64,000 bases of DNA from Natrialbaceae archaeon AArc-T1-2 (GCF_030273315.1 NZ_CP127174.1:2046001-2110000), one strand, 5' to 3'; numbered from the stretch's first letter, positions 17,552 through 27,096 are shown. Made by a program: numbers and translations. The notes: generated by a model not told the origin, from the letters alone.

Positions 17552-17977
17552 ATGCCAGTCGTAGCCGGAATCGACCGATCGGAGCGCGCACAGTCGGTGC
17601 TGGAACGAGCTGCGACGCTTGCGGCGGATGCCGGGCTCGAGTTACACGTTACCCACGTGGGTACGCCCGGCGTCCCGACTTCTCAGGGGGGGTACAACCC
17701 GGATAGGGACCGTGACCTGGCCAGAAAGCGAGCGAAAGCGACCGCCCGGGAAACTGCCGAGGACGTCGACGCGGTCGAGGCGTTCGAGCCGGTCGGTCTG
17801 CTCGGGAATCCGGCACAGGAGCTCATGGAGTACAGCGACGAACGGAACGCCGAGTACATCGTCGTAAGCGCCAGGAAGCGCTCACCGATGGGACAGGCGC
17901 TTTTCGGGAGCGTCACGCAGGCATTGCTGTTGCAGGCGGATCGGCCTGTCGTCGCCACGCCTCACAAGCCGACGTGA
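17552..17977 (+). CDS. Universal stress protein (UspA family, single domain)
   Basis: A 141-residue cytosolic Usp domain starting at MPVVAGIDRS. Alternating strands and helices end in the nucleotide-binding stretch SARKRSPMGQALFGSVTQALL, followed by RPVVATP. The G-2x-G-9x-G(S/T) spacing is close to that of ATP-binding Usps, suggesting nucleotide binding. It follows the transhydrogenase operon with its own promoter. The specific role is unknown. Confidence 0.88.
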   Translation: MPVVAGIDRSERAQSVLERAATLAADAGLELHVTHVGTPGVPTSQGGYNPDRDRDLARKRAKATARETAEDVDAVEAFEPVGLLGNPAQELMEYSDERNAEYIVVSARKRSPMGQALFGSVTQALLLQADRPVVATPHKPT

Positions 17978-18073
17978 ATCTGAACCGCCGTGGCCCACCG
18001 GTTTTCGAGCCACTCCGCCCGACGGCAGTGTCACAGTCGGCAGTCCTTTGAGGACGTGTGACGACGCGTACGT

Positions 18074-19345
18074 ATGATCGCGGACGATCTTCGCTCGTTT
18101 CGCCGGGACCTCCATCGAAAACCGGAACCCGCCTGGCGGGAGTTTTACACGACCGCACGGATCGTCGCCGAACTCGAGGCACGCGACGTCGACGACGTCT
18201 TCGTCGGTCCGGCAGCTATCGCTGGCGAGCACCGACTCGCCGTCCCCGACGACGACGACCTCGAGACGTGGTACGAGAGAGCCCGTGAGACGGACGTCGA
18301 CGACGACGTCCTCGAGCGACTCGAGGGTGGATACACGGGTGCCGTCGCCGTCCTCGAGTGTGGAGATGGGCCGACGGTCGGGCTTCGGGTGGACGTCGAC
18401 GGCCTCCCGATCACCGAATCCGACGACCCCGACCACGACCCCGCCGCGGAGGGCTTTCGCTCCGAACACGAGGGCGCGATGCACGCCTGTGGCCACGACG
18501 CCCACGCGGCGATCGGGATCGGCGTCCTCGAGGCGGTTCGCGAGAGCGACTTTTCGGGGACGCTCAAGCTCTTCTTCCAGCCCGCCGAGGAGGTCGTTGG
18601 CGGCGGCAAGGCGATGGCGAAAAGCGGCCACCTCGACGACGTCGACTACCTGCTCGCGGTCCACGTCGGCCTCGATCACCCCACCGGCGAGGTCGTCGCG
18701 GGGGTCGACGGCTTTCTTGCGGTCCGTCACTACGAAGTGACGTTCACCGGCGAGTCGGCCCACGCCGGTGCTCGCCCGGAGGAGGGACGGAGTGCGATCC
18801 AGGCGCTCGCGACGGCAGTACAGAACCTCTATGCGATCCCGCGCCACGCAGAGGGCGCGACCCGGGTCAACGTCGGCGTCGTGGAGGGCGGCACTGCGGC
18901 GAATATCGTCGCCGAAGCGGTCCGTCTCGTCGCCGAGGTTCGAGGCGAGACGACGGAACTCGTAGAGTACATGGACGAGCAGGCACGGCGAACGCTCCGG
19001 TCCGCTGCCATGGCACACGGCTGTGAGGTCGACCTCGAGACCGTCGCCGAAGCGCCGAGTGCCGAAAGCGACACAGCACTCGCCGGGATCGTCGAAGGAG
19101 TCGCAGCCGAGACTGCAGGCGTCGAGACCGTCCTCGAGCGCGACGACCTCGGGGGCAGCGAGGACGCGACGTTTCTGATGCGGGAGGTCCAGCGAAACGG
19201 TGGGCTCGCCTGCTACGTCGGTGTCGGCACCGACCACCCCGGCGGCCACCACACCCCGACGTTCGACGTCGACGAGGAGACGATCGATCACGGCGTCGAC
19301 GTACTCGCCGGAACGATCGAGCAGATCGGTCGCGACCGGCCCTGA
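18074..19345 (+). CDS. M20-family amidohydrolase (AbgA-like)
   Basis: A 423-residue soluble dizinc amidohydrolase. The fold signatures are HACGHDAHAAIG with the metal-binding Cys/His pair, FFQPAEEVVGGG with the catalytic glutamates, and the dimerisation-domain motif FTGESAHAG. HTPTFDVDEE near the end supplies the last metal ligand. The N-terminal PAWREFYTT resembles the aminobenzoyl-glutamate hydrolase (AbgA) branch rather than IAA-amino-acid hydrolases. The natural substrate is unknown. It stands alone between two unrelated genes. Confidence 0.85.
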   Translation: MIADDLRSFRRDLHRKPEPAWREFYTTARIVAELEARDVDDVFVGPAAIAGEHRLAVPDDDDLETWYERARETDVDDDVLERLEGGYTGAVAVLECGDGPTVGLRVDVDGLPITESDDPDHDPAAEGFRSEHEGAMHACGHDAHAAIGIGVLEAVRESDFSGTLKLFFQPAEEVVGGGKAMAKSGHLDDVDYLLAVHVGLDHPTGEVVAGVDGFLAVRHYEVTFTGESAHAGARPEEGRSAIQALATAVQNLYAIPRHAEGATRVNVGVVEGGTAANIVAEAVRLVAEVRGETTELVEYMDEQARRTLRSAAMAHGCEVDLETVAEAPSAESDTALAGIVEGVAAETAGVETVLERDDLGGSEDATFLMREVQRNGGLACYVGVGTDHPGGHHTPTFDVDEETIDHGVDVLAGTIEQIGRDRP

Positions 19346-19559
19346 TACGGGCTGCTGTACCGACGTCCGTGGCGACCGCAGGTCCGGTCGCGGCCGTGCC
19401 GGTAACGACGGCCAGGAGACCGTCTGAGACGACGAATTCCGTTCTACTGGAAGCCAGGGTGACCTATTTGACGCTCGAGACGAACCATTCGATCGACATG
19501 CACCCCCCGCAGTCGCCCCTCCTTCCGCCCGGTTCGCGCCCGCTCGAGGTGGTCCCGTC

Positions 19560-21287
19560 GTGACGTCGATTCGTACTCGCGTCAGCCTCCTCGTCCGGAC
19601 GATCGTCGCTGCCGTCTGCGGTCTCGTCCTCTCGAGCGCCGTCGTCGGCGCGGCCCTCCTGCTCGTCGCCGTCCCGGTCTACGCGGGCGTTCGCTACGGC
19701 GCAGCGACGCTCTCGTCACCCGAGTTTTTCCCCGGCATCGACGCCGGACTCGTCGGCGATCCACTCGCCGCAGCGCTCGTCGTCGCCGTCGCCATCCCCT
19801 GTCTGGCGGCCATCGAACTGTCGCTGCGGACCGTTCGGACCGCCCGCGAACGCTCGGCACCGGCAGGTGCGCTCGCCCAAGGCGCCGTGGAACTCGCCTC
19901 GTACGTGCTGTTGTTCTCGTCGCTGCTGCTCGCGCTGGCCGCGCTGCCGTACCTGCGGTCGGCGCTGCCCGAGGCGGCGTTCGCACTCCTCGTCTTGCTC
20001 GGATTCTTCTACCTGCTGACGGTCGGTTACGCCTGGGCTGCCTACGAGTGGCTCCGCTCGAGAGACGACGTCGACGACGAACGCACGACCGGCGGCAACT
20101 GGCTCGTCTTCGGCGTCTTCGTCGTCGGTTACCTCAGCGTCGCCTACTGGGCCGGGTTCGCCCTGCTCGTCGTGGCCGCGCTCATCTGGCTCGTCGTCGG
20201 CTCGACCCTCGCCCCCGGCCACGTCGATCGAATTCGAGACGCCATCGAGCGCCGCGCTGCCGAAAGCGCCGAGGAGGAGCCCGTCGATCCCGACGACGTC
20301 TACGGCGTCACGGACGAAGTCCGACGGCTGCGCGGCCGACTCGAGCGCGCCGTCGGTCTCCACCCAGCCGTTCCGACGGCCGTCGGTGTGCTCGTCGCGG
20401 CCGGTACCGGGTACTGGGCAGGGGCTCTCGCGTCCGTCGAGACGGTCGCTGGCTCGCTTGCCGTCGTAAGCGCCGTCGCGTTCGTCGGCGTCCACGTCGG
20501 TGGTGCGATCCGTGCCGAGTTCGCTGGCGACGCCGCCGTCCTCCGCGACCTCGAGGACCGATTCGACCTCGAGACACTCGCGTCCGACGAGTCGGCGACG
20601 TGGGTCGTCGACGGGGCGGTCGAGCCCGACCCGACGCAGGCCTCGCTCCGGTCGACCGCCACCCGACTCGCGAGACAGGCCGACCTCCCGGCCCCCGATA
20701 TCAGGGTGCTCGAGCACGAGACCCCCGTCGCACTGACGGTGGGCTACCGGCCCGCCGCGTCGACGCTCGTCTGCTCCCGGGGGCTGATCGAGGCGCTCTC
20801 CGACCGCGAACTCGAGGCCGTGATCGCTCACGAACTCGCCCACGTCAAAAACCGGGACGCGGCCGTGCTCACGGCGCTGTCCGCATCCGGCGCCGTCGCG
20901 AACCTCGCCCGCAGCCGGTACGGCTACAACCCGGTCGTCGAGCCGCTCGCGGTGGCGGTCCGGCTCGCAAGCCGGTGGTACGTCGCCCTCGTCTCGCGGG
21001 GCCGGGAGTACGCCGCCGACGACGGCGCGGTCGCGATCACCGGCGACTCCGCAGCGCTCGCGAGCGCCCTCGAGACGCTCGATGACGACCTCGAGTCTCG
21101 CCCGTCGACGGACCTCCGCGAAGGAGATACGGCCGCCGCGTTCGCCATCGTCCCGCCGCCGTGGGAGGAACACCGCTTTTTCGACCGCACGCGTCGGTTC
21201 GTCGCCCGTGGAATCTTCGGTACGCACCCGGCGACGGTGAGCCGACTCGAGCGGCTCAGGAGCGCAGCCAGCGGAACGGATCGCTAG
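19560..21287 (+). CDS. M48-family membrane zinc metalloprotease
   Basis: A 575-residue membrane protein with a GTG start at 19560. The N-terminal half has about six hydrophobic segments. The protease domain follows, with zinc motif H424-ELA-H428 in VIAHELAHVKNRDAAVL and the third ligand likely in SRGREYAADDGAV. The family (HtpX/Ste24-like) degrades membrane or misfolded proteins with its active site at the cytoplasmic face. It is longer than HtpX (about 290 residues) because of the extended membrane region, as in other haloarchaeal M48 proteins. Monocistronic. Confidence 0.87.
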   Translation: MTSIRTRVSLLVRTIVAAVCGLVLSSAVVGAALLLVAVPVYAGVRYGAATLSSPEFFPGIDAGLVGDPLAAALVVAVAIPCLAAIELSLRTVRTARERSAPAGALAQGAVELASYVLLFSSLLLALAALPYLRSALPEAAFALLVLLGFFYLLTVGYAWAAYEWLRSRDDVDDERTTGGNWLVFGVFVVGYLSVAYWAGFALLVVAALIWLVVGSTLAPGHVDRIRDAIERRAAESAEEEPVDPDDVYGVTDEVRRLRGRLERAVGLHPAVPTAVGVLVAAGTGYWAGALASVETVAGSLAVVSAVAFVGVHVGGAIRAEFAGDAAVLRDLEDRFDLETLASDESATWVVDGAVEPDPTQASLRSTATRLARQADLPAPDIRVLEHETPVALTVGYRPAASTLVCSRGLIEALSDRELEAVIAHELAHVKNRDAAVLTALSASGAVANLARSRYGYNPVVEPLAVAVRLASRWYVALVSRGREYAADDGAVAITGDSAALASALETLDDDLESRPSTDLREGDTAAAFAIVPPPWEEHRFFDRTRRFVARGIFGTHPATVSRLERLRSAASGTDR

Positions 21288-21395
21288 TCGTTCCGAACGT
21301 CGTCTCCTTATACTGTCGGTCATGGACCTGTGAACAGTCGAGCGGCGTGAGCCGCGAGTCCGAGTGAGCGAAACGGAAGGAGGAGTGCTTTCGTT

Positions 21396-22799
21396 TTAGT
21401 ACTTCGGCTCCGCGCCGGTCGTCTCGTAGACGTCTTCCATCAACTCGTCGCGTTCGCGCTGCCAGGCGGCAAACTCGGTCGGACTCGAGGGGTAGTTCTC
21501 GTAGTGAGCGAGGAGGTCGTCGGCCCGGCGTTTCGTCTGATAGAGATTCCAGATCGTCCCCCAGTGGCCACGACTCTTGAGCAAGGCCTCGAGTTTGAGC
21601 TTCAGACCGATGTCTGCACTGCCCGAGTAGAGCGCTTCGGCGAGTTTGTCGCCCGGCATCGCCGCGAGCAGGCCCATGAGGTCGTCGACGTCGACCGCCG
21701 TCGAGAGGATGTTGTAGACGTCGAGGGCTGCGTAGCGGGCTCCGTAATGATCCATCACGCGCTCGTTGTACCGCCACAGGGTCTCCTCGCTGACGTCACC
21801 GTCTTCGATGGCTTCGATTGCCTGCTCGCCGGCATAACTGCCGGCGTAGGCGGCGCCCGCGATGCCGCCGCCGGTCGTGGGATTGACGTGGCCGGCCGCG
21901 TCGCCGACGGCCATGAACCCGGGATGGACGGCCGAGTCGTAGGGTCGTCGAGTGGGCAAGGCGGCACCGAGTTTGTCGGCGACGCGCGCGTCCGAAAACT
22001 CCTCACGGTTCTGGAGGTCGCGTTTCAGGTCCTCGACGAGTTTCATCGGCTCTTCGGTCATCTGGAAGCCGAGTCCGGCGTTGATCTCGGTCTCGGTCCG
22101 CGGGAAGTACCAGAGATACCCCGCCGCGCGTTCGGTCGGTTTGAACACGAGCGCGTCCGCCCACTCGACGGGCTCTTCGACGTGGACGATCTCCCGGTAG
22201 GCCGAACAGAACTGCGAGTAGTTGACGTTCGTATCGAACGTCGACTCCGAGACGTCGACGTTGTCCTGCAGGACCGACAGCGACCCCGCTCCGTCGATCA
22301 CGAGGTCGGCCTCGTAAGTGACTGGGTCGCCGTCCCGGACCGCCTCGACGCCCGTGACGCGCCCGTCGCCGTTCTGGCGGACGTCCTGGACGAGCGTATC
22401 GTAGTGAAACGCCGCACCTGCTTCGCCGGCGCCCTCGATGATGCGTTTTCCGTACTCCCAGCGATCGATGACCGCGAGCTCTCCCGGGATCGGAATCTCG
22501 AGGACGGTGTCCTCCTGTGGGATCTCGAACCGACCGTGGTCGACGCCGGTGTTCGTAAAGGCGGGCTCGAGCTGGGACTTCGGGATGGCGTCGGGAAAGG
22601 AGGCGGCTCCTTTCAGCGCGTCGCCACAGGCGATGTGGCCCGCCTCTTTGGCTGACTTTCGCTCGAGTACGACCACGTCGTAGCCCTCGCGGGCGACCGT
22701 CGCGGCGGCATAACAGCCAGCGGTGCCGGCACCGGCGACCACGACGTCGTACGTCTGTGTTCCCGCCGTACCGGCGGTGGTATCCTCTTGAACACTCAT
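21396..22799 (-). CDS. Geranylgeranyl reductase family flavoprotein
   Basis: A 467-residue FAD enzyme of the archaeal geranylgeranyl reductase family, which saturates isoprenoid chains of ether lipids or quinones. FAD-binding motifs are VVVAGAGTAGCYAAATVARE and GFMAVGDAAGHVNPTTGGGI. The conserved GHIACGDALKGA segment, with its cysteine, lies near residue 58. The best guess is digeranylgeranylglycerophospholipid reductase, but menaquinone side-chain reduction is possible and paralogs are common in haloarchaea. It is divergent from a 2Fe-2S ferredoxin 110 bases away, a plausible electron donor. Confidence 0.85.
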   Translation of the reverse strand: MSVQEDTTAGTAGTQTYDVVVAGAGTAGCYAAATVAREGYDVVVLERKSAKEAGHIACGDALKGAASFPDAIPKSQLEPAFTNTGVDHGRFEIPQEDTVLEIPIPGELAVIDRWEYGKRIIEGAGEAGAAFHYDTLVQDVRQNGDGRVTGVEAVRDGDPVTYEADLVIDGAGSLSVLQDNVDVSESTFDTNVNYSQFCSAYREIVHVEEPVEWADALVFKPTERAAGYLWYFPRTETEINAGLGFQMTEEPMKLVEDLKRDLQNREEFSDARVADKLGAALPTRRPYDSAVHPGFMAVGDAAGHVNPTTGGGIAGAAYAGSYAGEQAIEAIEDGDVSEETLWRYNERVMDHYGARYAALDVYNILSTAVDVDDLMGLLAAMPGDKLAEALYSGSADIGLKLKLEALLKSRGHWGTIWNLYQTKRRADDLLAHYENYPSSPTEFAAWQRERDELMEDVYETTGAEPKY

Positions 22800-22908
22800 G
22801 CTCTACTCTGTCGGTTGGAACGAGAAAACGTTTGTCTTGAAATCTGTCGCTTTTCGTGGGCCAAAACGTCCAGAAAAAGTAAAGTTGCGCGTTTGCCTAC
22901 TACTGACT

Positions 22909-23244
22909 ATGACGGAGTACATCGTCGAGTTCGTCGGCACCGGTGAGACGATCACGTGCTCGGATAAAGAAACAATTCTTAGCCGCTGTCTCGAGGAAGG
23001 AATCACTCAGGAATACTCCTGTCGCGTCGGCATGTGTCTGGCCTGTTCGGCCGAGATTATCGAGGGTGAGGTCACCCAACCAGCCGCTCGCGGACTCACG
23101 GAAGCGGAGGCCGAACGCTTCGCGTTGACCTGTATGGCCCGCCCGCAATCGGATCTAAAACTCGAACGCGGCGTGTATCCGCCGAGCATCGAAGACGGCG
23201 TCGATGCCGAGGCGACGAGCGACCCGACGCCAGCGGACGACTGA
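22909..23244 (+). CDS. 2Fe-2S ferredoxin
   Basis: The start at 22909 (MTEYIVEFVG) gives 111 residues, standard for a plant-type ferredoxin fold; upstream in-frame codons lie in the promoter. Cluster cysteines are C38, C43 and C46 in YSCRVGMCLACS and C75 in FALTCMARP. It lacks the long N-terminal acidic insert of the main halobacterial ferredoxin, so it is probably a specialised paralog. AAAAAGTAAAG at 22873-22883 is a TATA candidate. It is divergent from geranylgeranyl reductase. Confidence 0.9.
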   Translation: MTEYIVEFVGTGETITCSDKETILSRCLEEGITQEYSCRVGMCLACSAEIIEGEVTQPAARGLTEAEAERFALTCMARPQSDLKLERGVYPPSIEDGVDAEATSDPTPADD

Positions 23245-23362
23245 TTCCGTACCCGACGGACTGACGGAGAGGATCGTTTGCTGTCTCGTTCTCGTTTTCG
23301 AGTCGTTCGAGGGTGAACAGGGCTTCGACGGTGAGAGAGCGGACTCGACGTGGCTCGAAAGC

Positions 23363-24493
23363 TCAGTCGACGAAGTCGATGTCGTCGGCCGGAGGACTGG
23401 CCTGCTCGTCGTCGGGACGGCCGTAGATCTGTGGCGACTCGACGCCCGTGACGACGATCATGGTTCGCATCTGTCCCTCGAGTGCCTCGTCGATCGAGGT
23501 ACCCCAGATGATTCGTGCGTCGGGGTCGATCCGGTCGTAGATCTCTTCGACGACGCCTTCGGCTTCTTCGATGGCCATGTCCGAGCCGCCGGTGACGTTG
23601 ACCAGCGCGGAACTCGCACTGGAGATGTCGACGTCGAGAAGCGGCGAGCGAAGCGCGGTCTTGACCGAGTCTTCGGCTTTCGCTTCGGAGTCGGACTCGC
23701 CGAGGCCGATCATGGCGACGCCGCCACGCTCCATGACGGTTCGAACGTCAGCGAAGTCTAAGTTGACGAGACCGGGTTTCGTGATGAGTTCGGTGATGCC
23801 CTTGACGCTTCGCATGAGCACCTCGTCGCTGACTTTGAACGCCTGTCTGACGGGGAGTTTGCCGACCGAGTCGAGCAGCCGATCGTTCGGGACGACGATC
23901 ACCGTATCGGAGACGTCACGCAGCCGTTCCAGGCCCGCCTCGGCGTTGGTTCGACGAACCTCGCCTTCCGCGGTAAACGGCGTCGTGACGATCGAGATCG
24001 TCAATGCGCCGGCCTCGCGGGCGGCTTTCGCGACGACGGGTGCCGAACCGGTCCCCGTCCCGCCGCCGAGGCCGGCGGTGACGAAGACCATGTCCGAGCC
24101 CTCGACGGCGTTGTAGATGTCTCCCTGGCTCTCGAGGGCAGCCTCTTCACCGACCTGTGGAAGCGAACCGGCACCACGGCCGCCGGTTTTCTCCTCGCCC
24201 ATCAGGATCTTCGTATCCGCTTCGATCTCGACGAGGTGTTGGACGTCGGTGTTCGCGGCGACGAGTTTCGCGCCGTGGATGCCCTCCTCTTGCATCCGGT
24301 TGACGGTGTTGCCGCCTGCACCGCCACAGCCGACGACCGTGATGTCCGTCTGGAGGTCGTCGAGTACGTCGGCCAGTTCGTCGTCGGTCATCGTGCCCGA
24401 CGCGTGTTCCGTCTCGGCGTCGGCCTCCCCGGGGATCTCGGATCCCTCCCCGCTTTCGGCCTCGTCGATGGCGTCTTCGACAATCGAGTCCAT
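23363..24493 (-). CDS. ftsZ1: Cell division GTPase FtsZ (FtsZ1 type)
   Basis: A 376-residue tubulin-family GTPase that polymerises into the mid-cell ring. The GTP-binding loop is [10 protein letters not shown] (143-152), and the T7 loop NLDFADV (244-250) precedes the catalytic aspartates. An acidic N-terminal extension of about 48 residues ([13 protein letters not shown]...) comes before the first strand [12 protein letters not shown]. This N-terminus resembles haloarchaeal FtsZ1 rather than FtsZ2. The C-terminal tail is short and acidic. TAATTA at 24521-24526 is positioned as its TATA box. Confidence 0.93.
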   Translation of the reverse strand: MDSIVEDAIDEAESGEGSEIPGEADAETEHASGTMTDDELADVLDDLQTDITVVGCGGAGGNTVNRMQEEGIHGAKLVAANTDVQHLVEIEADTKILMGEEKTGGRGAGSLPQVGEEAALESQGDIYNAVEGSDMVFVTAGLGGGTGTGSAPVVAKAAREAGALTISIVTTPFTAEGEVRRTNAEAGLERLRDVSDTVIVVPNDRLLDSVGKLPVRQAFKVSDEVLMRSVKGITELITKPGLVNLDFADVRTVMERGGVAMIGLGESDSEAKAEDSVKTALRSPLLDVDISSASSALVNVTGGSDMAIEEAEGVVEEIYDRIDPDARIIWGTSIDEALEGQMRTMIVVTGVESPQIYGRPDDEQASPPADDIDFVD

Positions 24494-24520
24494 TCTTGAA
24501 CCGGTATAATAGATCGAGCG

Positions 24521-24526
24521 TAATTA
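24521..24526 (-). promoter_or_regulatory. TATA box of ftsZ1
   Basis: The palindromic TAATTA lies 28-33 bases before the ATG at 24493. A second AT run (TATTATA on the minus strand at about 24505-24511) is too close to the start to serve a leaderless message. Confidence 0.4.
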
Positions 24527-24615
24527 CCTTTCCCCTACACGTCAGACGGACGTCTGACGACGTAAAACTTCATTACCTATCAACGTATTTCTGCACCGGA
24601 GTAACCCCTCCTGCA

Positions 24616-24659
24616 CCGATATATTCCGTACCTAACTCGCGTATGATACGTTATATCGG
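24616..24659. repeat. Nested inverted repeats at the dtdA 3' end
   Basis: CCGATATA (24616-24623) is the reverse complement of TATATCGG (24652-24659). Within the interval CGTATGATACG (24640-24650) is itself a perfect palindrome. The right arm overlaps the last codons of dtdA, and the whole lies 123-166 bases upstream of ftsZ1. It may be a regulatory or RNA element; no known factor is recognised. Confidence 0.5.
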
Positions 24660-26024
24660 GAACCGTATCGTTCGCTCGACGTGGACTGCCTCCGGATCGA
24701 TTTCGCCGCCGTCGACGATTACCGACTCGCCGTCTGCCAGCCGGCCGAACTTCGGCCCTTCTGGAACGCCCGCCTCGCGCGCGAGCGCCGGGTCGAACGC
24801 TGTCTCCCGGACGACGACGGCCTCGTCCGTTATCGAAACCGCGTCGTAGCCGTCCTCGAGCACGTCCGCCAGCGCTTCGACGACCTCCTCGCGCGCATCG
24901 GCATCGGCTACGGCGGCCCGCCCCCCGACGCGGCTCCCGCCGTTTTCGGTCTCGAACGCGACGGTCCGGTCGGCGACGGCACTCCACGCCCGGTCGGGAT
25001 CGATCCCCTCGGCCGCGTCGACCAGCTCGTCCGGGAGCGAGACGACGGCAGCGGGTGTCGTCCGCTCACGTCCGAACCGGACGCCATCCGAGACGGTTCC
25101 GAGTTCACCCTCGACCGTCTCGACGAGCGATCGCGACCGGTCGCCGACCTCCCGGAGCCACGTCTCGCCGACGACGCGATACCCCAGCTCCTCGAGGACG
25201 TCCTCGAGGACCGGTCGGCCGCCCTCGACGACGGCGAGATCCGTCCGGCTCCGCTCGAACGCCGCCTCGAGGATGTCGCGGCTCTCGTCGGGATCGCCCA
25301 TCGCTTCGAGGGCCCACTCTGCGGCGACGTGGCCGACGGCCCACGACGTCTCGCGGACGATACGCTCGAACCGCGGGACGTAGTGTCCGCCACCGAAGCC
25401 GACGACCTGTCGTCGCGGGATTGATTCGTCGTCCCGACAGGTCGGAGCTGTGCTGTCTGCGAACGGCTCGCGGTGGGGGGACACGCCTCGCAGGTCGAGA
25501 ATGGCACGGGCGACGGCCTCGGCACCGGCGGGGTCGTCCCACTGGGTCTGGTCACTCCCTAGCTCCGCGAACAGCGAGGGAACGCCGACGTCCGTCGGGC
25601 CGTGGTGGGTACACTCCATGCCGACGTCGTACCCTGCCGGTGCGTACTCGTCGAAGGCCTCGAGTAGCCTTGCGAGCGCGTTCGGACAGGTCCGCGCCAG
25701 TGTGCCGTCTTCGCCGCCGTACTCGGCCGGGCCGAAGTTGCCCGTGAAATGGCCCGTCAGCAACGGGCCGGTTTCGCCCGAGTGTCTGGAGGCGAACACG
25801 AGCAGCTCCGGCTCACAGTCGAAAGCTTCCGCTGGTCGTTCGAGCTCGAGGTGAATCTCGTCGAACGACCGGAGTTCGGCACCCTCGGTTCGGTACCAGG
25901 TGCCGCCACCGTCGCTGGCGGGGCGGGTATCGTCCCGGCGTCGCTCCCAGTCGACGAGCTCGCGCAAGAGCGTACAGATGTGTTCTGAGGCGCTATCGGC
26001 GCGGCTTTCGACGATTGCGATCAC
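24651..26024 (-). CDS. dtdA: D-aminoacyl-tRNA deacylase (archaeal DtdA/GEK1 type)
   Basis: A 457-residue protein with a GTG start at 26024. It hydrolyses D-amino acids from mischarged tRNA as a zinc-dependent enzyme. Family motifs are FASRHSGETGPLLTGH, MECTHHGPTDVGVPSLFAELG and VVGFGGGHYVPRF. The catalytic fold occupies about residues 1-280. The remaining 170 residues form an acidic extension, making it longer than non-halophilic DtdA (about 270). It is upstream of, and on the same strand as, ftsZ1. Confidence 0.9.
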   Translation of the reverse strand: MIAIVESRADSASEHICTLLRELVDWERRRDDTRPASDGGGTWYRTEGAELRSFDEIHLELERPAEAFDCEPELLVFASRHSGETGPLLTGHFTGNFGPAEYGGEDGTLARTCPNALARLLEAFDEYAPAGYDVGMECTHHGPTDVGVPSLFAELGSDQTQWDDPAGAEAVARAILDLRGVSPHREPFADSTAPTCRDDESIPRRQVVGFGGGHYVPRFERIVRETSWAVGHVAAEWALEAMGDPDESRDILEAAFERSRTDLAVVEGGRPVLEDVLEELGYRVVGETWLREVGDRSRSLVETVEGELGTVSDGVRFGRERTTPAAVVSLPDELVDAAEGIDPDRAWSAVADRTVAFETENGGSRVGGRAAVADADAREEVVEALADVLEDGYDAVSITDEAVVVRETAFDPALAREAGVPEGPKFGRLADGESVIVDGGEIDPEAVHVERTIRFPI

Positions 26025-26571
26025 ATGGGTCGGTGAGCGGGCCGTCCCTGAATACGCTCCGTTTTGGTTCGACGTCCCGTCTCCAGTTCCCGATCGAATG
26101 CGTCACCGAATCGAACTGAAATGCAATATTATCGACCACAGTTCGAATCTCTAACATATAAAAATATACGATTGTGAAGACTATTACCGTTCGGACAGCT
26201 ACAACGAAGGCGTTTTCGACGGTTTGAGACGGCTCGAGACGGATCGTCTTAGTAATGGACTGTTGATGGCATCGATGGCACCGGTACTGGTCCCGGTAAT
26301 ACCAGCTTTCCAACAATAGTTTGTTACGCGTCGAATCCGCCACGATAATCGGTCGTTTGCCAGCGGTATGCGGTCTATACCAATACTGGTCGCACTCGCG
26401 CCAACGGAGTGTATGCACGCACTCGAAGACCGACGTCGGGTACCACTCCCGGACGACATCGTCTCGCTCTCACCGAAAACCAGACTCGTTTTTCACCGTC
26501 TCCAGCCCGGGGGCGAGACCCGCGATTACGTTCGACGAACGGACAACAGCCACGTTCCCGTCTAAATACGT
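26025..26571. other. AT-richer intergenic stretch without a convincing gene
   Basis: About 550 bases between dtdA and the next plus-strand gene. The part from 26120 to 26400 is clearly richer in A and T than its surroundings and contains ATATAAAAATATA at 26156-26168. Reading frames on both strands are short and lack recognisable domains, apart from a possible truncated winged-helix fragment at 26413-26565. It may hold promoters for both flanking genes or the residue of a lost gene. Confidence 0.5.
26413..26565 (+). pseudogene. Possible truncated winged-helix regulator fragment
   Basis: A 50-codon frame from the ATG at 26413 includes SLSPKTRLVFHRLQPGGETR followed by DYVRRTDN. This resembles the first helix and turn of haloarchaeal winged-helix regulators (pattern LSPSxKLVxxxL...G.LT..ELxxRT). 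The recognition helix and wing are missing, and a stop follows eight codons later. It could be a decayed gene or coincidence. A shorter real peptide cannot be excluded. Confidence 0.25.
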
Positions 26572-27096
26572 ATGACGGACACGTCAGCCCCCACCCGACG
26601 AGTCGAGCTTCGCGTTCGGAATCGACCGTCGGCCTGCGTTATCGACGCCGTAGAGACGACTATCTCGCGGCTGGAGCATCTCGCAGAAATCGACGCGATC
26701 GCGACCCTCGAGGTCGAAACCTGGAATACGACGACTCTGGATACGATCGACGCGTGCGAGTCCGAGAACGCCACCGCCCCCGTCGAACGCTTTCGAGCGT
26801 GGGCGCGCAGACGCGGCTGCACGCTCGAGCCGGCGTTCAGACGTCGGACGGTCGACTCTCTGATCGTATCGGAGACGTCCACCGAACTCGTCGTCCCGAT
26901 CGTGACCGTCGCCGTCTACGAGGGAGACGACCTCGCGTGTGTGGCACCCTGCGTGTCCGGTGACGACGTCTACACCGTCGACGACTGCCTGCGTGCACTC
27001 GAGGACGGGTCGACGGAGCTTCTTCCCTCGTCGTTCGGTCAGGGAGAGTCGTCCGAGGACCTGGACCGTCCCGACCGCGAGTGGGCCTCGGCCTGA
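26572..27096 (+). CDS. Conserved haloarchaeal protein of unknown function
   Basis: A 174-residue soluble protein. It begins RRVELRVRNRPSACVIDAVE and contains LEVETWNTT, FRAWARRRGCTLEPAF and VAPCVSGDDVYTVDDCLRALE. From memory, this order of motifs recurs in many haloarchaeal proteins annotated only as HTH-domain or hypothetical. The C-terminal tail is acidic and variable. No catalytic or metal motif is evident. It is monocistronic, 125 bases before arfC. Confidence 0.65.
   Translation: MTDTSAPTRRVELRVRNRPSACVIDAVETTISRLEHLAEIDAIATLEVETWNTTTLDTIDACESENATAPVERFRAWARRRGCTLEPAFRRRTVDSLIVSETSTELVVPIVTVAVYEGDDLACVAPCVSGDDVYTVDDCLRALEDGSTELLPSSFGQGESSEDLDRPDREWASA

Noticed and set aside
26156-26168. 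ATATAAAAATATA as a strong promoter
   Set aside because: It is about 130 bases from dtdA and over 400 from the next plus-strand gene, and no coding frame starts at the expected distance.
25993-26418. 141-codon minus-strand ORF upstream of dtdA with CHRC-like cysteines
   Set aside because: It overlaps the dtdA start, its second half is clearly noncoding in character, and only two cysteines form a possible knuckle; no family is recognised.
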